A stretch of DNA of 60,096 nucleotides, taken from contig CANRJP010000004.1 of the NCBI GenBank assembly GCA_947630975.1, positions 1 to 60,096 of the forward strand. The letters are read 5' to 3'. Positions 7,734-14,548 of this stretch are shown here, piece by piece. The notes below the pieces were generated by a model that was given only the letters and a program-made list of their open reading frames with translations, did not search any database and had not been told where the DNA came from. The position numbers were made by a program, and so were the translations under genes. This DNA comes from an uncultured Clostridia bacterium. GTDB lineage: Bacteria; Bacillota; Clostridia; UMGS1883. Every line of letters starts with the position of its first letter. The stretch's first letter is position 1.

Positions 7734-8053
7734 GTCTTCTCACGGAAAGTAATGCCGGTGCATGGGCGTCTATCGGTAAGCTCTGGCTTCCTAATGAATT
7801 TGAGGTATACGGTTCGGGCGTATGGGCCAATACCCCTTACGCGACACTCTCCGCGGTACAGTACCCTATATTTGCGCATAACATTTACAACCGTGTTAAA
7901 TTGCGCTCCGGTAGCCGAGCCGGGTGGTGGCTGCTTTCACCTCGCGCTGGCAGCACCACGATTTGGACGAGTGTCTACTACTACGGCACTGCGGACAACG
8001 CTACGGCATCCGCTACTTGGGTCGGCGCGCCCGTCTGCTTCCGTATCGCATAA
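7734..8053 (+). pseudogene. 5'-truncated second DGR target (VR2 cassette), inverted
   Basis: The sequence encodes the last about 106 residues of the DGR variable protein at 15051-15947, on the opposite strand. Outside the variable repeat I see only two base differences from that gene over about 170 bp, but inside it (7907-8045) many codons differ. An open frame could begin at a TTG at 7721, but no ribosome binding site or N-terminal domain is present. It ends with the same stop codon and 3' flank. It could serve as a donor cassette or be a relic of an inverted duplication. Confidence 0.8.
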
Positions 8054-8074
8054 ATCTTTTTGTATCCGCGCCCC
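7734..8074 (+). repeat. 341-bp inverted repeat, copy A (pairs with 15030-15370)
   Basis: It aligns without gaps to the complement of 15030-15370. The repeat ends inside the first arm of the hairpin that follows the other copy. Most divergence is confined to the 139-bp variable repeat. Confidence 0.9.
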
Positions 8075-8080
8075 GATAAT

Positions 8081-8257
8081 TTATTCCCCTCCGCTTTCTT
8101 CAATCGGAAAAAGCCGGTCGATAAAATGCTTAACAGGTGCAAGAATGGGAACACGTTCTATCAACCACATAACGGCGTTACTTATGATCCCCGCCGCACC
8201 AAAGAATATAGCATAATAGCAGATAACCATAAGTCCATCCAGCATATCCCGTTCCAT
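8081..8257 (-). CDS. Small membrane protein (58 aa)
   Basis: A hydrophobic segment MLDGLMVICYYAIFFGAAGII spans about residues 5-27, followed by a possible second amphipathic or membrane stretch and an acidic tail. The start ATG was preferred over the upstream GTG because the GAGAGG site is better spaced. It follows the next gene upstream without a gap. Function unknown; not an obvious holin by context, since the lysis genes are at 11-12 kb. Confidence 0.6.
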   Translation of the reverse strand: MERDMLDGLMVICYYAIFFGAAGIISNAVMWLIERVPILAPVKHFIDRLFPIEESGGE

Positions 8258-8259
8258 GC

Positions 8260-8565
8260 TCACACCGCCTCTCCCATTTTTTGTGTAGCCCTCCCCGCAA
8301 ATCTGGGAATGAACAAACCAAAGTCAGTTGCCGGAAATTCATCACGCACAATATTGTCGCAAATACCGTAAAAATCGTGCATGAAATTAAAGTCATCAGC
8401 TTTCAACCAGTCGTCCAGCCGTAGATCAAAAACTAAATCTGCGCTCTCGATGTCCATTAAAGCATCAATACGTTCACCGGAATACAACTTCAATTTTTCC
8501 ACCCGTTCACAGATTTTAACGTATTTCGTCATTTTGTTTTTCTCTACACCAATTTTTTCACACAC
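8260..8565 (-). CDS. Hypothetical phage protein (about 100 aa)
   Basis: The frame probably opens with GTG at 8565, eight nt after GGGAGG and overlapping the previous gene by 8 nt; an internal ATG at 8532 is the alternative. The product is helical, with the segment IESADLVFDLRLDDWLKADDFNFMHD split over acidic helices and a basic C-terminus. No domain recognised. It contains the second copy of the shared 22-nt GTGTAGC segment (8273-8294). Confidence 0.6.
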   Translation of the reverse strand: MCEKIGVEKNKMTKYVKICERVEKLKLYSGERIDALMDIESADLVFDLRLDDWLKADDFNFMHDFYGICDNIVRDEFPATDFGLFIPRFAGRATQKMGEAV

Positions 8566-8821
8566 AGTCCTCGCCTCCCATTTGTAGCGTCATATAATCA
8601 TCGCGGGCCTCTTTAAGTGCGGCCAGTATTTCTTGTTCAGCACCAGGCTCACAATCTGTACACACCCAAATAATGGTTGCAATTTCTTCCAATGTATAGC
8701 CGTTTGCATTGGCAAAAAACAACTTTTCATACTGTCTATTAGTCCCTGCGGAAAACCAATGGTGCTTAATGCACAACTCTCGAAGGTCTTCCGGCGTCGT
8801 TATACTGTATTTTTGTATCAT
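8558..8821 (-). CDS. Small helical phage protein (87 aa)
   Basis: The N-terminus MIQKYSITTPEDLRELCIKH and the TLEEIATIIWVCTD segment resemble a short conserved protein found in many gut Firmicutes phages and conjugative elements. It is helical and soluble; I know no assigned function. The start is ATG with AGGAGGATTG just upstream. Confidence 0.7.
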   Translation of the reverse strand: MIQKYSITTPEDLRELCIKHHWFSAGTNRQYEKLFFANANGYTLEEIATIIWVCTDCEPGAEQEILAALKEARDDYMTLQMGGEDCV

Positions 8822-8834
8822 AAAGCAATCCTCC

Positions 8835-9041
8835 TCACTCTAAGACTATTGTTGATATGCCCCTTCGACAAGGGATTGCTTCGCCAGGTTCCCAGTCATT
8901 TGCTACTCCCGCGACATATTCGAGCGTAGCGACCGGGTAAAACTCGTCTTTTTCCGTATCAAAGTCTGCTATTGCTACGCCCTTAAATGCGCCTTTTCGC
9001 CTGTCTTGTACTGTAAACGTCTGTCCTTTTTTAATAATCAT
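8835..9041 (-). CDS. Small beta-rich phage protein (68 aa)
   Basis: The start at MIIKKGQTFTVQDRRKGAF was selected because AGGAGG precedes it by seven nt; the longer frame has no such site. The product is probably a small beta-barrel (GQTFTV..KGVAIADFDT..FYPVATLEYV). Conserved in related phages to my recollection, role unknown. Confidence 0.7.
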   Translation of the reverse strand: MIIKKGQTFTVQDRRKGAFKGVAIADFDTEKDEFYPVATLEYVAGVANDWEPGEAIPCRRGISTIVLE

Positions 9042-9096
9042 TTTGCTTTCCTCCTGATATTTTTTGCCCTCGTAGCCTCCGGGGCGGGCATTCTTG

Positions 9097-9522
9097 TTAG
9101 CAAATGTCTTCATGGGGAGCTACAGCCATAACAGTTTTCACGTTTCCGTCCTTGTCCATAAATTTCTCCTCAACGCTGTTGTCTGCGTAACGGTACGTAC
9201 CGATTTGTTTCCATTGCCTTGATCTCTCCGCTTCTTGTTCCTTTTCCTGCGCCTGTCTTTGCAGCTTTTTAAGGCGAACAAATTCATTTCCCGTAAGGCT
9301 TTTGCGCGGTTCAGACAGTGCATAATCGCTGATGTAGAAAGATGTAAACTCACGGTGCCATCCTGCGTTGAGCCAATGGTGTGTAACTTTTTCCGCATAG
9401 GCAATTAATTCTGCGTCATTTTCAATCGGCCCAAGATGACGTGCTTTATAAACAAATTCATCACGGCTATATGTGGGTTGACCGTTAACATACCCATAAA
9501 CATTGGATTCAAATTTCATCAT
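9097..9522 (-). CDS. Hypothetical phage protein with coiled coil (141 aa)
   Basis: The first about 75 residues form a compact domain (SRDEFVYKARHLGPIEND, HHWLNAGWHREFTSF). A coiled-coil-like basic helix, LKKLQRQAQEKEQEAERSRQ, follows, and a short beta-rich tail closes the protein. It is a recurrent type in phages and plasmids of Clostridia. Function unknown. Confidence 0.65.
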   Translation of the reverse strand: MMKFESNVYGYVNGQPTYSRDEFVYKARHLGPIENDAELIAYAEKVTHHWLNAGWHREFTSFYISDYALSEPRKSLTGNEFVRLKKLQRQAQEKEQEAERSRQWKQIGTYRYADNSVEEKFMDKDGNVKTVMAVAPHEDIC

Positions 9523-9563
9523 TGCTTTTCCTTTCTCCCCGAAGGGTCGTTACTCTGTGTTCG

Positions 9564-9920
9564 TTAATTCATTACCCGCAATACAATGACGTTTTCCAAT
9601 TTCATAGGGTCAAAATCCAGTTCATGAATTTGGTTAGGATAGTCGCGGGCAATATCCGTAATCACGTCGCCCCAGTCATACAAATCGGCGCTACTGTTGT
9701 ATGCGTTAATCAGTTTTTTGTATTCCGCTTCGCAATCGGGATCAGTGTCCCAGCCATAAGCCCTGTCCTTGACATACGCCTTGACTGCGAACAGGTCAGC
9801 ACCGGAAAGACAGTCCCTACCGTTAAACAGTGACGGGACTACCCGGTACTGCTCGCCGTTGGTGCAAATTATAAAGTCGCCAAAAATCGCTGTGTCTGTG
9901 GTAAAATAGTATTTAGTCAT
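9564..9920 (-). CDS. Hypothetical acidic phage protein (118 aa)
   Basis: A strongly acidic, soluble protein with the early segment TTDTAIFGDFIICTNGEQYR. Its start ATG is preceded by AAAGGACG. It lies second in the repressor-controlled operon. DNA-mimic anti-defence proteins can be this acidic, but nothing specific supports that here. Confidence 0.65.
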   Translation of the reverse strand: MTKYYFTTDTAIFGDFIICTNGEQYRVVPSLFNGRDCLSGADLFAVKAYVKDRAYGWDTDPDCEAEYKKLINAYNSSADLYDWGDVITDIARDYPNQIHELDFDPMKLENVIVLRVMN

Positions 9921-9961
9921 GGTAAACGTCCTTTCTTTTTTTACGTTATATGCCCTGCCAT

Positions 9962-10010
9962 CGTCAGATCAGGGGAGGGCACCCTCTGATGACGGGCCGT
10001 GCGGCCCGTT
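9962..10010. other. GC-rich hairpin cluster between genes
   Basis: A perfect 8-bp stem ACGGGCCG/CGGCCCGT with a 2-nt loop (9992-10009) and a weaker stem on its left separate two genes of the accessory operon. No T-run follows on the minus strand, so it is more likely an mRNA processing or stability element than a terminator. Confidence 0.35.
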
Positions 10011-10015
10011 TCGGC

Positions 10016-10363
10016 TTATACGGATGGTTCAAGTTCAACGTCAACTTCAGGTTCAAGTTCGTCATCCACCGCAAGATGCGCGGGAATAACCAGAGCAGTT
10101 TCCGCTGTTTCGTCCGTTCCTTGAAGACGCCTGTCATGATAATTCTTAAATGCTCTCGCTGCCAGTTTTGAAAAATCCTCTATCGTGTCACGATAAAGCT
10201 GTCCTGCCGGGATTTCTTCAGCCAAGCACTGACGGAATAAATCGGGGTCTTGCGGTTTGCGGCGTTCAATTAAATCTTCCAACATTGCGTTATAAATTGC
10301 GCCGCTTGCTTCCTGGTTAATGTCATCCACCTTTTTTAAAATGTTGATGCTGATGTTTGCCAT
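10016..10363 (-). CDS. First gene of accessory operon, hypothetical (115 aa)
   Basis: Start MANISINILKKVDDINQEAS has an AGGAGG site; the longer frame would begin inside the operator. The protein is helical and ends in an acidic glutamate/valine repeat (DDELEPEVDVELEPSV). It is the first gene behind a consensus promoter flanked by repressor operators, so it should be among the first proteins made after induction. Function not recognised. Confidence 0.65.
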   Translation of the reverse strand: MANISINILKKVDDINQEASGAIYNAMLEDLIERRKPQDPDLFRQCLAEEIPAGQLYRDTIEDFSKLAARAFKNYHDRRLQGTDETAETALVIPAHLAVDDELEPEVDVELEPSV

Positions 10364-10390
10364 AATTGATAGCCTCCTGTTTTTTTGTTT

Positions 10391-10408
10391 AGTGAAATAT
10401 TTTTCACT
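10391..10408. promoter_or_regulatory. Repressor operator O-left1
   Basis: An 18-bp palindrome, AGTGAAATATTTTTCACT, matches the operators near the repressor gene (54653-54670). It lies just downstream of the -10 box of the accessory operon promoter. Confidence 0.75.
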
Positions 10409-10416
10409 GTGGTTAC

Positions 10417-10445
10417 AGTATAGCACAGTTTATTTTACTTGTCAA
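10417..10445 (-). promoter_or_regulatory. Promoter of the accessory (anti-host?) operon
   Basis: On the minus strand TTGACA (10445-10440), a 17-bp spacer and TATACT (10422-10417). Repressor-type palindromes lie on both sides, so this promoter should be silent in the lysogen. Confidence 0.85.
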
Positions 10446-10453
10446 GTGCTTTT

Positions 10454-10471
10454 AGTAAAAAACTTTTCACT
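10454..10471. promoter_or_regulatory. Repressor operator O-left2
   Basis: AGTAAAAAACTTTTCACT, an imperfect version of the 18-bp operator, lies just upstream of the -35 box. Confidence 0.6.
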
Positions 10472-10500
10472 TTTTGTGAATTTTTTGTGAACGCCCAATA

Positions 10501-10746
10501 GTTACACTTTTTACGCGCGCGTATAGACATATATGAATTAGGCAGATTAGGCAGTTGTGTATCCCTCTAATCTCTCTAATTCATAGGTATATTAGGAATT
10601 TATGTAACATTGTAGACAAGAGCATTTTTTCTGTGCAATATCCGCATTTATAGCGTCTACATAATAGGTAACTTTTTTGTAACACCGTAACAGAAAAATG
10701 TTACACGTTACATATTTGTAACGCCGATGTAACGCCATTTGTAACA
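10501..10746. repeat. 246-bp non-coding direct repeat, copy 1 (TGTAAC iterons)
   Basis: It aligns end to end with 43535-43779. The shared left part contains ACGCGCGCGTATAGAC and a nested inverted repeat (GAATTAG..GATTAG at 10535-10550 against CTAATC..CTAATTC at 10567-10582). The shared right part has about nine TGTAAC/GTTACA units in both orientations. The middle diverges. No open frame. It may be a replication origin, a regulatory array or a recombination site. Confidence 0.85.
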
Positions 10747-10761
10747 TAAATAATGCACGAA

Positions 10762-10794
10762 AAAAGCCGACAGACGTTAATTCTGTCGGCTTTT
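10762..10794 (-). terminator. Terminator of the late (lysis) operon
   Basis: The 13-bp stem AAAAGCCGACAGA/TCTGTCGGCTTTT is followed by six T residues on the minus strand, directly after the last gene of the late operon. Confidence 0.9.
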
Positions 10795-10802
10795 GGCTGT
10801 GT

Positions 10803-11060
10803 TTATTTCCTATTACTTATTTGGGCCACATACTGGCCATAGCTTAAACCGCATTTGCGGGCTTCAGCATTTATTTCTCCCAGTGATTGAGATTGCAAGG
10901 GCGGTTCAGTTGCAAATTCGTATGGAGCGTTCAATCCCTGACGGTGTAATGTTTTCCGCCTCTGAGCGCAGTAATTACCACATATTTTGCGTCTATTACT
11001 GTTAGCAGGTATTTTTCGCCCACAAACAATACAAAATTTAATCTTACCGTCACCCGCCAT
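10803..11060 (-). CDS. Small zinc-finger protein, last gene of late operon (85 aa)
   Basis: The N-terminal module FCIVCGRKIP...CGNYCAQRRK carries C-x2-C and C-x3-C pairs and probably binds one zinc. The C-terminal SLGEINAEARKCGLSYGQYVAQ is a short helical motif often seen at the end of small phage proteins. It follows the endolysin by three nt and is closed by a terminator. Role unknown. Confidence 0.7.
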   Translation of the reverse strand: MAGDGKIKFCIVCGRKIPANSNRRKICGNYCAQRRKTLHRQGLNAPYEFATEPPLQSQSLGEINAEARKCGLSYGQYVAQISNRK

Positions 11061-11063
11061 AAC

Positions 11064-12011
11064 TCATTCTCCTTTGATGTATTTGATGGCTTTTCTTACC
11101 ATCGCCGCTACTTCAGCACGTGTAGCCGCCTCATCTGGCTTGAATAGACCGGTATTCTGACCGTCAACGGATGTGCCGCTAACGATGCCCATATTGGCAA
11201 GATCAGTAATATCCTGTTCTGCCCAATGCCCAGAAATGTCACTGAACATATTCTTTTTTGCCCCCTTTACCAATCCAGATAAGCAAGCATAATAACGTGT
11301 GCCGTTTTGAACAAATCGCGCCCAAGCGCCATCTGTTTTATCAATATTAAGTACGGTTCCTATAGGAGCCTGTTCATAAATACTGTAACTCGTTCCGGCA
11401 CCGTTGCGAATATTAAGGTAGCCGTCCGGATCAGTCACGGTGTACGCCTCAGTAGGCTGCTGGGGCGTGAGAAACGTCGGTTTATGAATGACGAAATAGT
11501 ATTTGACCTCAGACTTAAACACGCTCCAGGAGGCGCAGAGCCGGTTTGCTGCGGTGCTGGCAGGGTCGTTTATTAGAACATTATCGTTGCTGTCTATGCC
11601 GTACCACAATATAAAATGACCGCTCGACGTCCAACGCCCTTTACCCATACAGGCGATAACATAGTCGCCGCCTTTAACCGCATTATAAGCAGTTAAGTGC
11701 GCCGCTGCACTTGCATTTTTATATAGGCTTGAATAATTAAGCTGGTCACATATCAGCCCAAACCGTTTAAAATACGGTGCGAAGAAAGCGTAATAGGTTC
11801 CTTGTCCGGTGGCCTTATAGCCGTTTGCCATTGCCCATTGACACGCGGTAAGTGGATTTTCATCTGATTTGGCCCATTCCGCAACTACCATTGACGCGGC
11901 TGTAGGACCACAACCGGACCCTCCAATGGTGGTGTTTTCCGCTTGTGTAGCGTACTTCGTGTTTTTCCATCGAGCGTCTGTCTGAAGATAGGATACGGGT
12001 TTAAAGCTCAT
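11064..12011 (-). CDS. Endolysin: C39-like peptidase + SH3b + SLH domain
   Basis: Residues 1-180 form a C39-like papain-fold peptidase with catalytic Cys34 in GCGPTAAS and His132 in SSGHFILWYG, expected to cut peptide stems or bridges of peptidoglycan. Residues about 190-255 look like an SH3b wall-binding domain (GYLNIRNGAGTSYSI). Residues about 258-310 form an S-layer homology domain (MFSDISGHWAEQDI and TRAEVAAMVRK). No signal peptide is seen, so export depends on the adjacent holin. The SLH domain hints at secondary cell-wall polymers in the host. Confidence 0.85.
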   Translation of the reverse strand: MSFKPVSYLQTDARWKNTKYATQAENTTIGGSGCGPTAASMVVAEWAKSDENPLTACQWAMANGYKATGQGTYYAFFAPYFKRFGLICDQLNYSSLYKNASAAAHLTAYNAVKGGDYVIACMGKGRWTSSGHFILWYGIDSNDNVLINDPASTAANRLCASWSVFKSEVKYYFVIHKPTFLTPQQPTEAYTVTDPDGYLNIRNGAGTSYSIYEQAPIGTVLNIDKTDGAWARFVQNGTRYYACLSGLVKGAKKNMFSDISGHWAEQDITDLANMGIVSGTSVDGQNTGLFKPDEAATRAEVAAMVRKAIKYIKGE

Positions 12012-12014
12012 CGC

Positions 12015-12437
12015 CTATTCCTCCTTTTTGTCGGCCTTGTTTTTTAGCACCTCTATCGCCTGAGTAATGACGGGCGGTATAGGAACGCCCATCAATCCGG
12101 CATTTTCAATAATAGAAATGGTTTCATTGGCAACAAACGCAATAACTACGGCGTCTCTAATGAAGTTAGAGCCAATAATTAAATCCAATCGACAAGCGAC
12201 TAATACAATAAGCAGGGTAACACCTTTTCTGCAAAGGCCCTTCCATCCGGCGTGACTTTCCAGCGTACCGTTTTTTGTTTTTTCCGATTTATGGAAGATA
12301 CCGGCGACTATTAGTCCCGTTATGTAGTCTACGCTCATAAATATAACAAGAGTTATGAGTGCTGCGTCCCATCCGCCGAACATTGCTGAAATGATACCCC
12401 CTATAACACCTATAATTGCTGTGACTGTGTTTTTCAT
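12015..12437 (-). CDS. Phage holin (toxin-secretion/lysis holin family)
   Basis: Start MKNTVTAIIGVIGGIISAMF has an AAGGAG site; the upstream in-frame sequence is not needed. Three hydrophobic segments are visible (about residues 5-40, 77-92 and 98-118). The central VDYITGLIVAG and NGTLESHAGWKGLCRKG motifs are characteristic of the TcdE/phi-29-like holin family. It sits directly upstream of the endolysin. It should form the membrane lesion that releases the endolysin. Confidence 0.88.
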   Translation of the reverse strand: MKNTVTAIIGVIGGIISAMFGGWDAALITLVIFMSVDYITGLIVAGIFHKSEKTKNGTLESHAGWKGLCRKGVTLLIVLVACRLDLIIGSNFIRDAVVIAFVANETISIIENAGLMGVPIPPVITQAIEVLKNKADKKEE

Positions 12438-12523
12438 ATTCTGCACTACTCCTTTCCCCAATAGTGATGCACCCGTGTACGGGAAGCTCACGGCTTTGTA
12501 CACGGGCACATCTTAGACGTATT

Positions 12524-12904
12524 TTATTCTACGCTGCTATCGCTGTGGCCGTCCGCGTCATCGTTGTGACTGTCGGTCTTATCAGCAGGGCTGTCGGCTT
12601 CGTCGGTGTCGTCAGCAGGAACGGCATCAGCGTGTTCAAGCTCGCCATCTACGGGCGTTTCGGCGGCTGTGATTTCTTCAAGCTCCGCCTCTAACGTGTT
12701 AATACTTGCCCGCCAAGCGCGACGAGATTTTACCAGCTCGCCGAAGCCCTCCAAGAACGCCTTAAAACAGGCCACAAGGCCGGTAATATTGGTACAGTCG
12801 GTTAGGTTCTCAACCAATTTCATGAGCTGATAATCGGAATTGCGTAAAAGGGATTTAAGGGCGTTAATTTCACCCTCAATGTAGTTCTTTCGGTTTTCAT
12901 TCAT
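12524..12904 (-). CDS. Helical acidic-tailed protein coupled to the DGR reverse transcriptase
   Basis: The start ATG overlaps the TGA of the reverse transcriptase gene, so translation is coupled. The first about 80 residues are helical (IEGEINALKSLLRNSDYQL...FKAFLEGFGELVKSRR). The last 45 are an aspartate-rich, low-complexity tail (DDTDEADSPADKTDSHNDDA). It lies between the DGR and the holin; it could be a DGR accessory factor or a virion protein. I do not recognise it. Confidence 0.65.
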   Translation of the reverse strand: MNENRKNYIEGEINALKSLLRNSDYQLMKLVENLTDCTNITGLVACFKAFLEGFGELVKSRRAWRASINTLEAELEEITAAETPVDGELEHADAVPADDTDEADSPADKTDSHNDDADGHSDSSVE

Positions 12905-14082
12905 AATAAACGCTCCTTATTTGTTATTTTTTTCCACGGTTTAGTACCGAACAATGAAACAAAAAGCTGATCCAAACTGTATACAGAGCGATAGGCGTTT
13001 CTTTGCATAAGTGCCCCGCGTGATGACATATAGGATTGCGTAATTTGGTCTAAAGTCATAACACCATTATCTAAAAAGTGTTTAAACTTTTTCAATTTGC
13101 GCCGTGTACGTACAATGCTGTCATGGTCGGCCTTTTGTATTACCTTGCCGGTAGTGGTTAGGAAATATTTAGTTTTTAAAAAGGTGAAGCCCCGACTGAG
13201 TTTGACAATCTGGGTCTTTTTGGTATTAGGAATAATGCCTACTTTTGCGTATTCGTCATAAAGTATTTGTTGAATACGCTGAAGAACGGATTTATCCTGA
13301 TAGATGATATAGGCGTCGTCCATGTAACGGCCATAATACCGTAGCCGTAAACCGTCTTTGATAAGGTGGTCAATGCGGTTAGGATATGCCACGGCATAAA
13401 TTTGACTGTCCTCCGGGCCAATATATAGCCCCATACCGTGTTCATGCTCCGGTCGATACCTGTCCGGTGAAGATACAAAGGATTTACATAAAGCGTTAAG
13501 TTTTTTATCAAAAATATATCTATCAAAAATACCATACAACGGTTTATGTAAAATGTGGTCAAAGTAGCCTTTAAAGTCGATTATTAAGATATAGCCGTCA
13601 TTACTGCCTGTTTCCCTGAAATACTGATGAAGATGTGTTTTACACCGGCCAGCGGAAAAACTGACACCCTTTCCGGCCAAACTCGCACCATTATCATAAA
13701 TCAGATTACTGGATAAAATAGGTACCAGTGCATTTACGCATATTGCACGACGTATTACACGTTCCGCATAATGCAAACTATGTATATTACGTTTTTTGCC
13801 GCGTTCAATAATGTCAAAACTGTAGAAGCCTTGCCGCACATCTTTTCCTTCGTGTAGCTCTTTTGACTGCAAAACGGCGTAATGCGCAAAGTGTGCGTTA
13901 TATCTGGCGACACTTGCCTTAAAAAGGACGCCCCTTCGGGCGTCCCAATTGGCTCGACGTAAAGCCTGCGGAGAAGTCGCTCTGTCAAAATTATCAAATA
14001 AATCTAATTTGGCTCGACGTTTTTCTTCTCGCGCAGCTTTACGTCTTTGGTAACGTGCTTCATGTCGTTCCGCACTGTTCAT
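12901..14082 (-). CDS. DGR reverse transcriptase
   Basis: This 393-aa reverse transcriptase has the first catalytic Asp in LIIDFKGYFDHIL (about 166-178) and the YMDD box in RYYGRYMDDAYIIY (253-256). An IGPEDSQ motif (221-227) corresponds to the IGxxxSQ signature of diversity-generating retroelement and related bacterial RTs. The N-terminus is basic. The adjacent template repeat, Avd gene and variable target gene identify it as the enzyme making adenine-mutagenised cDNA. Length fits the family, and no extra nuclease or protease domain is visible. Confidence 0.95.
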   Translation of the reverse strand: MNSAERHEARYQRRKAAREEKRRAKLDLFDNFDRATSPQALRRANWDARRGVLFKASVARYNAHFAHYAVLQSKELHEGKDVRQGFYSFDIIERGKKRNIHSLHYAERVIRRAICVNALVPILSSNLIYDNGASLAGKGVSFSAGRCKTHLHQYFRETGSNDGYILIIDFKGYFDHILHKPLYGIFDRYIFDKKLNALCKSFVSSPDRYRPEHEHGMGLYIGPEDSQIYAVAYPNRIDHLIKDGLRLRYYGRYMDDAYIIYQDKSVLQRIQQILYDEYAKVGIIPNTKKTQIVKLSRGFTFLKTKYFLTTTGKVIQKADHDSIVRTRRKLKKFKHFLDNGVMTLDQITQSYMSSRGALMQRNAYRSVYSLDQLFVSLFGTKPWKKITNKERLL

Positions 14083-14548
14083 TTCATAATCATACCTCGC
14101 AGAGTGTTATTGTAGGGGGCGCGTTGTATGCTCCTTTGCGACAATGACCATGAAACCTGGTACTTTACTGGATTCCGTCAGTTATATATCGCCCATCCCA
14201 GGCCATGCAAGAAGCGTCCGGTCAGTCGCGTCAAGGTATTTATTTACCCGCACAAGAGCACGGGAGGGTCATTTTCTCCTTCCGTTAAAGGAATTGTACA
14301 TAAGAAAACCAGGGGCATTGATTTCCACTCAAAAAGTGTACTCTAAGGCTTGCCCAGGAATGTATCGGAATCAGCTTTTACGGAATCAGACGGGCGCGCC
14401 GACCCACGTATTGGACGCCGTATTGTTGTTCGCATTGCCGTTGTTGTTGACATTCGTCCAATTCGTAGTGTTGTCAGCGCGAGGACTGAGCAGCCACCAG
14501 TTGTTACGGCTACCGGAACCCCGATAAAGCAGAAAATAACCCGTGCGT
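14083..14548 (-). ncRNA. DGR template RNA region (TR plus spacer to RT)
   Basis: No gene is supported between the Avd stop and the RT start. The interval contains the template repeat followed by about 300 nt of conserved-looking spacer. In characterised DGRs this part is transcribed and folded as the RNA primer-template for cDNA synthesis with RT and Avd. Ends are not determined by sequence. Confidence 0.65.
14379..14517 (-). repeat. DGR template repeat (TR)
   Basis: 139 bp aligned without gaps to VR1 (15059-15197). The two differ at 17 positions, all at T on the plus strand, which are adenines of the TR sense strand. The sense strand is rich in AAC/AAT codons, the usual design that lets adenine mutagenesis give many residues. 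The conserved 3' end is GGTCGGCGCGCCCGTCTG, the probable IMH region. Confidence 0.97.

Noticed and set aside
10803-11060. HNH endonuclease call for the small zinc-finger protein
   Set aside because: It has the cysteine pairs but no HNH histidine-asparagine-histidine core.
12901-14082. Retron or Abi-type reverse transcriptase
   Set aside because: The adjacent TR/VR pair with adenine-only differences, Avd gene and IGxxxSQ motif identify a DGR.
14128-14346. Plus-strand ORF upstream of the RT gene
   Set aside because: It lies in the DGR RNA spacer, without RBS, and its translation resembles no protein family I know.
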